NCBI GenBank assembly: GCA_009667805.1
Contig: CM019064.1
Coordinates: 272,285,662-272,349,661 of the forward strand
DNA: 64,000 nucleotides
DNA from: Leptobrachium leishanense
Taxonomy: Eukaryota > Chordata > Amphibia > Anura > Megophryidae
Reading direction: 5' to 3'
Shown: piece by piece, positions 13,137 through 30,744 of the stretch
How the letters are laid out: each line of letters begins with the position of its first letter
Numbering within the stretch: the stretch's first letter is position 1
Notes under the pieces: model-generated
Databases searched by the model: none
What the model was told of the DNA's origin: nothing
The model's input: the letters and a program-made list of their open reading frames with translations, nothing else
Program-made: the position numbers and the translations under genes

Positions 13137-13310
13137 TTTTACATTGAGATTTCTCTCGTTTTCAAGTATGTCCTGGGTGGCGAGTATGTGCCGTTGGGTG
13201 TCTTGCCCAAGGACACTTACTGGAGAGGTGCTCTTGCTGGGATTCAAACCTGTGTCTCCAGTCTCACTCCACGCAGAGCAGTGATGTTACCTCTACTCCA
13301 CGCAGCCGGT
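13137..13310 (-). mobile_element. tRNA-derived SINE
   Basis: Read on the minus strand, the element starts ggctgcgtggagtagaggta (tRNA-like 5' end with a box A-like segment). It has a box B match ggtttgaatcc (about 13240) and continues into a core with gtccttgggcaagacaccca, resembling the central domain of V-SINEs. It ends in an AT-rich tail near 13137. It is not a functional tRNA gene, because no cloverleaf closes. Confidence 0.8.
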
Positions 13311-14172
13311 ACTATTGTAATCTTATGTCTGAGAACTAGAACAACCAACATAGATGGAATATTTTTTTATTCATGATTAGCACGATTTCACACGTATATA
13401 GACGAATGTCCATTTGTTTGTGTCCTATTTTACAGGGCTAGTCTGTGAAGGGGAGTTTGTATTTCATATGGTTTCTCTTATGGTTTTGGTTGCATCTAAA
13501 GGAGATAGCCACATATAGATTTGAACTTCACAGCTGTCGGTCACTAGGTCAGTCAATGGAGACGTCAGCACGCTCAAGCAGTTGTCAAGGAGGAAGCCGA
13601 TGGATCTGATCTGGGTATGCACACGTAGCCATGATCCATCGTTGTGCACAAGCGCTACGGACATATGTAGGTAAAGTTTGTAAGTAGTGTTGCGGTGCGC
13701 AATTTGCTTTCTCTACGCTACGCAAGTAGCGCAGGGTGCGCATGTTGCGCTGAAACACTCTGGGACTTCCGGATTCAGGAGTCCCTCAGCAGCAGAGGAG
13801 GAGCAATGCACGGCGAGGGACAAAAGGTGAGTAATTTCACCTAAAAGTAGTAAAAAATTATTGGGCAGAGGCCAGAGGCTGTCAGTAGCCTCTGACCAAT
13901 TATTTAAGGGCAACAGAAAAAAAAGGACACTATACTTTTCAGTGGAGTGTTCCTATTAAGGGTGAGCTGGTGAATTGCTTGTAGAAGGATCCCTCCCGCT
14001 TTAACCATGTCACGCTTTCCCAATATACGCTGAATTTCCATTGGCATGCCAGTGGAAGAGTCATGTGCACATGACTACGGTATACATTTGTTGTAATTTG
14101 GCTAAAACAATATTTAGACAGAATTTTATTCTTGACGTATTAAGAGATTGATGGTTGTTGTTCTGATTTCAG

Positions 14173-14417
14173 GGAAACAGCAGGAACTCGAGGAGCATTA
14201 TGTGGGAGCTGATCATGGCCTCCATGTTGCCACAAGAAGATCAACGCAGCCTCCCTCAGAGAGACCCGGCGAGAGGCGCAAAGAAGGAATGAAGAAGCTC
14301 TATGGCGAAGATGCCGCTAAAATACAAGGGATGGAGACTGCAATACAGCTCAACTTTGACAGGCATTGTGATAAAAAGCAGCCTAAATATTGGCCCATCA
14401 TCCCTCTAAAATTATGA
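14173..14417 (+). CDS. GEMIN8: GEMIN8, last coding exon
   Basis: The exon begins after acceptor AG at 14171-14172 and completes the split Arg codon from the exon ending at 560. It then reads [20 protein letters not shown] and the very conserved Gemin8 tail: [54 protein letters not shown] and a TGA stop (14415-14417). Spliced length is 224 residues versus about 242 in mammals. The C-terminal region is the part by which Gemin8 binds its SMN-complex partners. The frame is intact and well conserved, so the gene is probably functional. Confidence 0.94.
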
Positions 14418-14589
14418 GCCACTGGGACTATATATGAACCACCATTATGAAAATGTAATATGAGCCTATTCAGCTTTATCAACATGTGTTAAAAAGATTG
14501 AAAAGATTTCTCCATACCTGTCAACGTTTACCAATGTAGCAGATAAGATTCAGCAAGGATTAATGATTTGGATTTAGTTATTATGTTTG

Positions 14590-14595
14590 AATAAA
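14590..14595 (+). promoter_or_regulatory. GEMIN8 polyadenylation signal
   Basis: AATAAA lies 173 bases after the stop codon, in an AT-rich 3' UTR that also holds a second attaaag-type site near 14624. Confidence 0.65.
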
Positions 14596-14999
14596 CTCAT
14601 TGTATTGTATTTTTTTCAGTATATTAAAGTATTTTCTGTTAATTGATTCATTTGTGCAGCATCACTGATGATTTCCGTTCAATTAATGAAACATAGTGGG
14701 CGTTAAGAAAAAGATATTCGGTGAAGAGTGAACAAAGTCTGTAGAATGTTAAACAATAGCGTATGAAATATGACATTATAACATTAAAGTGAATCCGTCA
14801 TTAACTGTGATGTCTATCGAGCCTTGATGGGACTTTACAAACCACTGTTTACCTGGTTCCAGTGCTATTTAGCACCAACTTCCTGCTTCGTGGGCATCTT
14901 TCAATGTGGGTATGGTCTCAAAGTGACACCGGCGTACTGACTCATTACCACGTTTGCAGTCAGTCTCCCATCAGGAGTTTATGAAGAGCCATTGCTGAC

Positions 15000-15415
15000 A
15001 TTGCTGACCAGATCCATTATTATGGTGTATGGGGCCAAGAGAGCACCTGTGCTGCATTCCTTTCAATTGCCTGTTAATTTTGGGCGAGGACCTGTTTTTT
15101 TGGAGTTAGCACCAGGGTTGAGCAGTAGGTAAAATGTTGCAATTAGCGCCCCTCAAGTGGCACCAAGTGATCTGTTAGCTGCAAAAGCACTAGAGATCTC
15201 TAGCACTCCCCATGTTAAGTAAAGGACGCGGAAAAGTACAGTAAGCTTGCCGTACAAATCGCTAATAGTGACGCGCTAAGTGATTTTTCCCATTTGTAGC
15301 GGGAGGCAAACAATCTGTTGGTCAGGCGCTAGACTCAATTAACCTGGTGCTAACGCAAAACCATGCCAATACTAGGGTTAGCTCACACCAGGTAATAGTG
15401 CCCTAAATAAGTATA
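15000..15415 (+). repeat. Dispersed repeat, inverted copy at 52484-52905
   Basis: Shared phrases with the reverse complement of 52484-52905 include tgctgaccagatccattatt, ggggccaagagagcacctgt and gctaatagtgacgcgctaag. It has a gcgc-rich interior and no reading frame. Probably a non-autonomous transposon. Confidence 0.65.
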
Positions 15416-16090
15416 TATAAATAAGATTTCAAAACCCCAGAGTATTGTGATGCAATGATGCCTTTTTGTTGTACTAACCTGTTACTTAAATTCAATATTT
15501 TATTTGCTGCAATTCGGCAGTTTTCGCTGAATGTCTGATTACAGCTTCAGCAACTCCACTTTTAGCAAATTACAGTGACCATTCGCTAAATAGGGAATTC
15601 ACCATAATTTCGGCAAAATAAACTCCCCGAAATGTGACGAAAAGCAGAGGATCTAAAGATCATTAGACCCTTTAGATTCTAGCTTCCATAATAACCCCTA
15701 AAATGCCATAAACCCATGGAAACACAATAAACTTAATAAACAATGTGGCATGTAGCCTACCCCTTAACCCCTAAAATGCCATTAATCAAGGAAAAACATG
15801 AAATGAATACACTGTGAGGCATGTAACCAACCCATTAACCCCTAAAATATAATTAATCAAGGAAAAAATAAAATGTATACTGTGAGGGATGAAGCCTACC
15901 CATTAACCCTTAATATACAACTAAAACCAAGGCAAAAACTAACGTAATACACAATGTAATGTATAGTCTGAACATTAATCACTTCACTGCTGAGACATTT
16001 CAACCCTTTGAAAATGTTTATGTTTAAGTGCACGTTTGTATTTAATATTTTATGACTTTTACTTTACACTGAATATGGTCATGTTGGGAA

Positions 16091-16125
16091 TCATTGGAAA
16101 GGCCAGATTCTGCCCTTTCCAATGA
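16091..16125. repeat. 35-bp hairpin, second copy
   Basis: tcattggaaaggcc and gccctttccaatga arms. Same module as 6038-6072. Confidence 0.8.
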
Positions 16126-16402
16126 CACCTAGAACGTCCATGTACGATGCACAGGAACGGAGATAATGTGGTCTGAAAAGTGTGGGAAGCTGGATGCTGA
16201 TTTTTGGTGGGGGGAGGCACATGGGGGGGGCAAGGAATAACTTAGGCCCCCCTGTAGAGACGCCTATGGACCCAGCTAACATTTTATACAGTAATTTAGA
16301 CAATCAGCTTAAATTAACACAACTGAATGCTTCAAAGTAGTTATCCTAACACTAAACCTTAATGAAACATAATGGGAATGTACGTCTGCTGAACAAGAAC
16401 AA

Positions 16403-16408
16403 TTTATT
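16403..16408 (-). promoter_or_regulatory. Candidate polyadenylation signal of the kinase gene
   Basis: AATAAA on the minus strand about 300 bases beyond the kinase stop codon. It is the nearest match, so the assignment is positional only. Confidence 0.35.
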
Positions 16409-16673
16409 GATGTTTTTTGGTGACATAAAGTGTCAGCTACTGCTTTGGATTCAAAAGAAGGTGAAAAACCCAGTCCGAAACAGTCTCAGAATATGCAAGA
16501 CACTGGGAAAAAATTCCTTCTTGACCCCAGAATGGCGGTCAGATTTCTCTTTGGATCAAATAGCTCTTAACCACATATTAAATATCATTGTTCTTGTTGT
16601 TCCATTCGAGGGTGTTGGGGTCCAGGGCTGCTGCTGTATTTTTGCCATCCCTTCCAGTCCGTATGCTCAGGTC

Positions 16674-16707
16674 TTAAGGCATCCAACCAGCCATCCATTC
16701 GAAGTTC

Positions 16708-16735
<28 letters not shown>
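16674..16735 (-). pseudogene. Out-of-frame hydrophobic motif of the kinase C-tail
   Basis: One base out of frame with exon 14, the sequence reads LEEHRDVFKNFEWMAGWMP and then TAA (16674-16676). This has the F-x-x-F-[ED/W] pattern of an AGC hydrophobic motif and the WM/DW ending of PKN-like tails. A run of three C (complement of 16733-16735) where two would keep the frame is the likeliest site of a one-base insertion. Confidence 0.8.
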
Positions 16736-24361
<7,626 letters not shown>

Positions 24362-24439
24362 ACTCACTCAAACGCACAATCTGCAAAATGTGTCCCAGAG
24401 CACCCAAACACAACCTTCCATAGCCAGTGGGTGTTACTG

Positions 24440-24486
24440 TGATGTCACAAGAGCTCCCAGAGTGTTCCACAGATCTCATGACATCA
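24440..24486. promoter_or_regulatory. Paired CRE-like sites upstream of the kinase start
   Basis: TGATGTCA (24440-24447) and its reverse complement TGACATCA (24479-24486) lie about 80-125 bases upstream of the kinase ATG. Both resemble CREB/ATF half-palindromes. No TATA box is clear. Positional inference only. Confidence 0.3.
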
Positions 24487-24489
24487 CAC

Positions 24490-25910
24490 AGGGGCAGTTG
24501 AGAGACAGGTTGGATGGTTTGCAACAGTTGCAGATTGTACAGTATAAATGACAAATGCAGGTCATTTAAAATTTGTGTTTTTGTTTCTTTTCCCAGAAGA
24601 TGTGGATTAAATCTTTTAAAACCTTTTTCTGATAGTTTTTTAAATGAAAAACCAAGGAATTTATATGCCTTTATGTAATCACTGTCTTGGGAAAAAACAA
24701 TAAAAATGATCCTATTTGCCATTTATTTTTCCTTTAATCTAATGCTTACTCTGTTTTTAGAAAGAGCAAAAAAATAATTTCTTAACCTCATAGTGATCAG
24801 GCGATTTTACCAATGTTTGTCCGAAAGTACCCACTGCTGGTTTTAAACTTCTGCACTGTTTGTGTTTAGCTCTAAGTTTTACTTTTACTCATTTGTAGAT
24901 CCCGTGAATATTCTATTCTGTTTTTCGCGCCATTAAATGGACTTTCTAAAGATACCATTATTTCATTATTCATCATATCGTATAATTTACTATAAAAACA
25001 TTTATGAAATATAATATATAAAATGTAAAAAACACACTTTTTCGATGTTTCACCCACAAAATCTACCCCAGCTTTTCAATTATAAAAGTAAACAATGATG
25101 CTGCATTGTGGAGTTCTGTGATACCCTCATACACAATATACATTGCTGTGAGTTTTATTGCTGTGGAGTTCTGTGATAACCATGGGTGTTTATTGTGGGA
25201 ATAGTTTGAGAGGGGCAGCAGCATTTCATCTTTGAAACCAGGCAACAGAATTTCATGGCCAAAATAGCCAAACCAGAAAAATTCTCCCATTTAACTCACT
25301 TTCCAATGTCTGGAAAACTCTGTATAGTTGGTCTAGATTGTTCTCTTCTCTTGCCAATTCTCCTGAGTTTCACCTTTTAGTGAATAGACCTATATGTGTA
25401 CAGTATACGTCATTACCTGTTAGAACGCTATAACAAAAGATGTCAAAAAAGTGTACATTTGCATTCCGATTTCAATCGTTTGCAGCATGTAAATGTATTT
25501 TCCCACATTTTATCATACAAAGGTTTGTGGTCATATATTCTATGTGTTAGTCTTTATGAGAAAAAAACATAAACGGAGAACCTGTTACTCTTTTATCCTC
25601 CAAAAAATGCATTTATAACCAAAACTGAAAAAAATCATGATTTTATTTCTTCGCTAGTATTTTGGCGCATTGAGTTTAATGAAAAATATGAATATATATA
25701 AAACAATGTTGTAATTTAGATGAAATAACGCATAGTAGCGCATTATGCCATCACTTTCAAATTTGCTCACAGTGTAGTAATACAGTTGCATTGTTTGCGT
25801 TATAAGCAAATAATGTCACTGTCTTAGCACAGAGAATAAAAAGAGATGTTTTGCAGTAGATTTTTTTTCTCCTCTTTAATTTTTAGATATTATATGGTTA
25901 TGTGTGGTAT
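24490..25910. other. Intergenic space upstream of the kinase gene
   Basis: AT-rich; no exon seen. It contains a diverged copy of the 6172-type repeat (about 25080-25180) and the MITE at 25210-25392. Confidence 0.65.
25210..25392. mobile_element. Palindromic Harbinger-type MITE, decayed
   Basis: The core caaaatagccaaaccagaaaa and the end agtgaatagacct match the 8472/22171/51286 family. The left end is degenerate. Confidence 0.6.
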
Positions 25911-26002
25911 TGTAACCGGAATCCACTTGGTTCACTCGGGACGAGGCCGGACCGACACGAGCAAGGATTGTCTGAACACGAGTCTCTTCAGGAAAGGCAA
26001 AC

Positions 26003-26008
26003 TTTATT
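26003..26008 (-). promoter_or_regulatory. LTR polyadenylation signal
   Basis: AATAAA on the minus strand in aaataaagtttgcc, within R. Confidence 0.65.
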
Positions 26009-26080
26009 TGTGTCGTCACACAATGCTCACACAGGATTGAATCGCAAAGAGTGAGCCCCGAACTCACCCCAACAAGGGGT

Positions 26081-26086
26081 CTTATA
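26081..26086 (-). promoter_or_regulatory. LTR TATA box
   Basis: TATAAG on the minus strand (ggggtataagacccc), about 75 bases before the polyadenylation signal. It marks the U3/R region. Confidence 0.6.
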
Positions 26087-26637
26087 CCCCGAATACATAA
26101 TTAGGTACATCCCAATTAACCCACCTCCCGGTGACACTATCCCACCCCACGTGGGTTAGTACCTCCCTTGGTCAATTACAAAGACATTCCATACATTGGC
26201 CATAAATTGGCAAGCTTCATGTTAGTTTGACAGAAGATGATTTGCTGCTACGCTCAATCCGGCCTGTGCCCACCTCCCTAGAGCCTCCTTGTTATTTGCT
26301 GTTTGATAAGACCTGGTCTGTTTCTATGCTCTTCTTTGTCTCGCTGCAGGCCTCTGTGACCTTTTTGTGTATCCATTTCTCATCCTGTCCCCTTTGTGCC
26401 AGGAACAGCCCGGATCTTCCTTTATTTTAATTGCTTCTCTGCTGATCTAACACATTCCTAAAATTCTATGTAAGCTTCATTCTAATTCCAACTAAAATCT
26501 ACCTAGTTATTTTCAAGTGAACCAATATTCTGAACAAGATGGCCGTCTGGCTCATAATGGCGACCATCTTCTGGCCTGATTCTCCTTCATTCCCCCTTGG
26601 CTCAAGCCTCAGGTTCTCCTCCTGAGACTTGTAGCCA

Positions 26638-27402
26638 TTACACCCCACTGATATTATTATTGAGTTCCTCGTACTTTGGGGGGCCTATTTTTGTCAGGAA
26701 CATGTCTTGTGGGATAATCAGTGGTCTCTTTTGTGTCTGTGTAGGTGTCAGTGCTCTCTTGCATAGTGGCCATAGACATAGCCCTATGCGGTACAGTAGT
26801 GTCCCTACGATCAAGATCACCACCAACATCAGAATCATGGATCCAATCTGTGAAATAAATCTCAGAATGGATCCGAACCAATCTCCGATTGCTCCGAACC
26901 CACAGAGTGGATTCCAGCCTTCAGCAGAAATCCGCCTTGCTGTGTTCTGCAACTGTGCTACTTTCTCCTGGTGATCTTGGATTACTTGGTAGTAGTCAGG
27001 GACATCGTGTGTGGTGTTCTTGATGAAGGTGCAACATTCATAATGCATTGTCATTTCACACAGTCCCTTCAGAGCTGCACTGATCTGTTCCAGTGTCAAA
27101 TCATGTATCATTTGTACCTTTTTTCGTATCTCTCGTACTTCCAGATTCAGCAACTGAATATCCATACTAGTCTTGTTCAAAATCTCATCCATCAGACTGG
27201 CATAACTGTACATTCTTGCCATTAACTCTCTTCCCCATCCAGTCCATGCCGGAAACCATGCCCATATTCGATCCGCTTTCCTAAACAACTCCCTCTTATG
27301 TCTCTCAAACACCAGTGGGTACCTAGGGTGGAGTGCTGTGTCTGTATCTGTGTCATCTCCCCTTACTCTCTGAATTGGAATCATTTTTGCCAGATAACAC
27401 AT
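26638..27402 (-). pseudogene. env: ERV env, 3' part: cleavage site and transmembrane subunit
   Basis: This part continues in the same frame as the surface part but follows a TGA (27433-27435). It carries a furin-like RHKR, an amphipathic helical stretch, a disulfide motif C-x7-CC (CEMTMHYECC), NxT sites, a hydrophobic anchor (SMILMLVVILIVGTLLYRIG) and a tail with PPKYEEL. The C-x7-CC spacing differs from the usual C-x6-CC of gammaretroviruses. There is no strongly hydrophobic fusion peptide just after the RHKR site, which is odd. The stop codon overlaps the 3' LTR. Confidence 0.85.
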
Positions 27403-27432
27403 TCCCGTTATTGTTGGTAGTACCCATGTGTA

Positions 27433-28257
27433 TCACATCCTTTCACAACACACCTGGTACCCCCCTTTCAATATGAATGGTGATAAATGTAGTGTTCCCT
27501 TTGATATTTCAATCATCAGTTGTCTCAGTCGTCTCATCATATCCAACGCACTCTGCCTTCCATTGGTCACATTCGCAATCACCATCTCTTGGTCTCTAGT
27601 GAGTTTTCTACATCGTATGTATAGAAAATTTGCCTTCTCTCTTGTGTTGAATGTGTAAATGTATGCTGTCCAGTTGAACTTACTTGAATTACACAATTCA
27701 CCCTCGTTATTTGTTTCTCTATCTGGTCCTAGTTGAAAACACCATTCTGGTGGGTACACTGGTCCTGTTATGGGATACCCGGGACTGAATGCTTCTGGGT
27801 TTTCTCGTGGTGCATCGAAAGCATGTATTGTGACATTTCCTAATGCAAACATACTTAAATTCATTGGAACAGAGGCAAATGGTATATGAATTGTCTCTGG
27901 GTGCAGTCTACTACACACCCAGCATGCGGTTTGCCCAGACTTTTTAGCATAGTCATATTTAAATTGCACAAGTAAATGTCCTCTTGGCATAATCTCGGAT
28001 ATCGCCTCTCGCTTTTGTCTCCACATGGTACGGTTCTCCATCACCGGGTGCGTACCATTCCAGATGTGGGAGATATCCACTTTCTTGGTGGTGCTTGGGC
28101 ACCTGGGGCATGCTCCATGTGATAGTCCATAAATCAGATTCGCAAGGTACAAAATCAGTACCACAAATGCCCCAAATGTCAAAATCCCTTGGGCAACTCT
28201 TTTCACAGTCACATAAACCCAATCCCTCCCCACCGGAATTTCAAAAACAAAAGACAT
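27433..28257 (-). pseudogene. env: ERV env, 5' part: signal anchor and surface subunit
   Basis: Starts MSFVFEIPVGRDW, followed by a long hydrophobic segment (about residues 24-46) acting as signal sequence. It then has a Cys pair, several N-glycosylation sites (NGT, NRT, NLS, NVT, NWT) and CWVC at about residue 112, which matches the CxxC isomerase motif of gamma-type SU. The frame ends at one TGA (27433-27435). With that single exception the env frame is open end to end, so the break is probably a point mutation. Confidence 0.85.
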
Positions 28258-28416
28258 TTCCGGTTGATCAAGGGTCGGGGCCGGGCCCCTAAAAATAGCC
28301 CTTGGGGTATCCCACCGGGGGATCCCTTTGTTCCCTTGTTGGTGGATGGTCAGGCCTTATTGTGTCCATCAAAACACCCACTTGTTGAATATTTTGGGTG
28401 CTCTCAGTTGAGTCTC

Positions 28417-28782
28417 TCAGGTGCTCACATCTGTGGTCTTTGTCAGCTTTAGCCTCAAAGGATTGGTCTCGTTGGTGACGACCTTCCATTTTGGTTCAGG
28501 ATTGGCTGCAGCTACCTTCAGTCTGGAGTGATGTATCCACGGGACCACCTCGGCAACCTTCACTGCTGTAGGGGTTGATAACAGGACAAGGTAAGGACCT
28601 CTCCATTTTGGGCCTAGTGGATCATTTTTCCACTCCTTCACCCATACTGAGTCACCTGGACAATACTTATGCAGTGGGGGATATAAAAAAGTGAGGTATA
28701 TTATCTCCCACCCAAGTATTCAATTTCTGCGTTGATTTACCTAACAGTACAACCTGATCATTTAGTTTAGTTTCCCCCAATG
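28417..28782 (-). pseudogene. pol: ERV pol, integrase C-terminal part
   Basis: After the 1.1 kb insertion the pol frame resumes. It includes SVWVKEW-type text and the GPY/F module KWRGPYLVLLSTPTAVKVAE, followed by VVPWIHHSRLKVA, characteristic of gammaretroviral and chromovirus-like integrases that bind chromatin. It ends near 28417 with TTDVST. Continuity with the N-terminal portion is shown by the 16-bp target copy on both sides of the insertion. Confidence 0.82.
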
Positions 28783-29870
28783 TAATAGATAGGCTTGAAT
28801 GGAAAACTTCAATAGTATTCTTGATCATAATGACAAATGTAGAGCCAAATAAGGCTCAGATAATATCGCCTCTTGACCACTCTGGGGGTCACACCCCTTG
28901 TATGGGATTCTTCACACTTTAAACCAGTCGTAAGGTCATCCGTTGGTGGATTCTTTAACTCTTTAGAAACAAAGGAACACTTCCATTGCGCAAATTCAGT
29001 AACTTTATATGAGCAAATAAGAGAATGGGTACTCACAATCTCTTGAGCCTCTTATGAAAGTGGCTCAGTATAAAGGCTTATCACGGATCTTGTAGCCAAT
29101 GGGTTAGTTTTCCGGTGAGAAATGGTGGACCAAAAAATAAATGAATGTGCACTATAATAGTATTAATGCAACATTTAATAAAATAAATATGAATAAAAGA
29201 GACACGTTTCATCCAACCACACTGTGGGCTTCCTCAGTCTTGTCCATAAGTCTTAGCCATAAGACTGAGGAAGCCCACAGTGTGGTTGGGTGAAACGCGT
29301 CTCTTTTATTCATATTTAATTTATTTTATTAAATGTTGCATTAATACTATTATAGTGCACATTCATTTATTTTTTGGTCCACCATTTCTCACCGGAAAAC
29401 TAACCCATTGGCTACAAGATCCGTGATAAGCCTTTATACTGAGCCACTTTCATAAGAGGCTCAAGAGATTGTGAGTACCCATTCTCTTATTTGCTCATAT
29501 AAAGTTACTGATATTTGCGCAATGGAAGTGTTCCTTTGTTTCTAAAGAGTTAAAGAATGCACCAACGGATGACCTTACGACTGGTTTAAAGTGTGAAGAA
29601 TCCCATACAAGGGGTGTGACCCCCCAGAGTGGTCAAGAGGTGATATTATCTGAGCCTTATTTGGCTCTACATTTGTCATTATGATCAAGAATACTATTGA
29701 AGTTTTCCATTCAAGCCTATCTATTACAGTTAAGTGCGCTCACACTGGGGCTTACGCCCATCTTTTCTAATTGATTTATTGTATAGGGTGTACATAGGTG
29801 TTTATTTGAGCAGCCATTTTACTACACATTATTTAATATCTAGCGCCAAGTGTTCTCTCTGCTTTTTTCT
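28783..29870. mobile_element. 1.1 kb fold-back insertion inside the ERV integrase
   Basis: Two long arms (about 28783-29230 and about 29245-29728) are near-perfect reverse complements around a spacer near 29235. About 140 bp of extra sequence follows on the right, with a poly-T run at the end (ctctgctttttt). The 16-bp target text ttagtttcccccaatg occurs on both sides (28767-28782 and 29870-29885). The duplication plus poly-T (poly-A on the other strand) resembles retroposition with internal inversion, but a fold-back DNA transposon is possible. Confidence 0.8.
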
Positions 29871-30744
29871 TAGTTTCCCCCAATGCCCGAAGGTCCCCCC
29901 TTAGTCCACTAATCAGAGGGGTAGGCCGTCCGAACATAAGCTCGTACAGACTTAGCTTCAATTGGGGGGTTGGCCTGCACCTAATGTGCAATAGGACTAT
30001 CGGCAGCACATCCAACCAGCCTAGTGACGTCTCTTGGCACAGTTTGGCCATCAAAGTCTTTAGGGTGCGGTTCATTCTTTCGACTTTTCCCTAGCTTTGG
30101 GGCCTGTAAGCAGTATGTAGCTTCCAGGTGATGCCCAACAGACGGGCAAGCTGTTGTAAACAGTTCTGTATGAATGCGGGGCCATTTTCCGACCCTATTT
30201 CGAGAGGAAGTCCATAGCGTGGTATTATTTCTTTCATTAGACTCTTCACCACTTCCGCTGTCTTCTCTGTCCTTGTTGGGAAAGCTTCTACCCATCCTGT
30301 CAGGGTGCACACCATTACCAGTAGATATTTATATCCTTTGCAGGGTGGCAGCACTGTGAAATCTATCTGTAATGATGCCATTGGGGACAGCGCGATTGGC
30401 TGTTTCCCTGGAGGTTGAGACGGGCCTGTTCTTGGATTATGTTTGGCACATGTCACGCACTGCTGGGCTATTGCTTTGCAGACTACTGACAGTCCTGGTA
30501 CGTAGAAATGTGGCTCCAACTGTTGTTCCATCATTTCTCTTCCTCCATGAGTACTTGCGTGAAGCGTTCTCACGATCTCAGGTGCCAATGTTGCTGGTAG
30601 GACTATTTGTCCATTCTTTAACTGGGACCATCCGTCTTCTCCATATCCGCCTTGTTCTTCTGATAGCCATTTCTTCTCTTTCTCTGAATACACAGGTGTC
30701 CATTCACTCAGTGGCGCCGGTAGGAGTGCAGCCACCACCGGTGT
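29871..30744 (-). pseudogene. pol: ERV pol, integrase zinc-binding and catalytic core
   Basis: Zinc domain HASTH (about 30561) and CVTC (about 30455). First catalytic Asp is in LQIDFT (30361-30363). The second position reads GSENGPAF (30187-30189), Glu where Asp is invariant. TAG (30091-30093) interrupts the frame just before GKVERMN, which supplies the third catalytic Glu. The frame then runs to the 1.1 kb insertion. Both a stop and an active-site change make the enzyme inactive. Confidence 0.88.

Larger units (their letters stand above)
561..14172 (+). other. GEMIN8 intron (13.6 kb)
   Basis: The intron has a gtaagt donor at 561 and acceptor ttctgatttcag ending at 14172. I see no further coding exon in it. 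Its recognisable content is repeats: a (TTA)n tract, SINE fragments, two hAT-type MITEs, a truncated Harbinger-type element, a piggyBac-like MITE, a palindromic Harbinger-type MITE, a TAA-flanked MITE and an L2 LINE end, each listed separately. The stretches 1150-2200, 2860-5460, 6720-7015, 7320-8470, 8655-9205, 9400-11085, 11410-12500 and 13315-14172 hold no feature I can name beyond short low-complexity runs (for example poly-T near 10179). Confidence 0.85.
14620..16400. other. Intergenic space between GEMIN8 and the kinase gene
   Basis: No exon is seen. It holds a roughly 415-bp dispersed repeat (15000-15415), short repeated phrases (cccttaacccctaaaatgcc repeated imperfectly at about 15690-15910) and the hairpin at 16091. 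The flanking genes are convergent. Confidence 0.7.
25911..26642 (-). repeat. 3' LTR of the ERV
   Basis: 732 bp. The minus strand begins TGTAATGGCTACAAG and ends GGAATCCGGTTACA, so TG...CA ends are present. It carries a TATA box and a polyadenylation signal at plausible spacing. The last 17 bp are identical to 36754-36770. The env stop codon lies inside the first five bases of the LTR, and the polypurine tract is reduced to a short GTGGGG. Confidence 0.85.

Noticed and set aside
13237..13310. tRNA gene suggested by box A/B matches
   Set aside because: The boxes belong to a tRNA-derived SINE that does not fold into a cloverleaf and continues into a SINE core.
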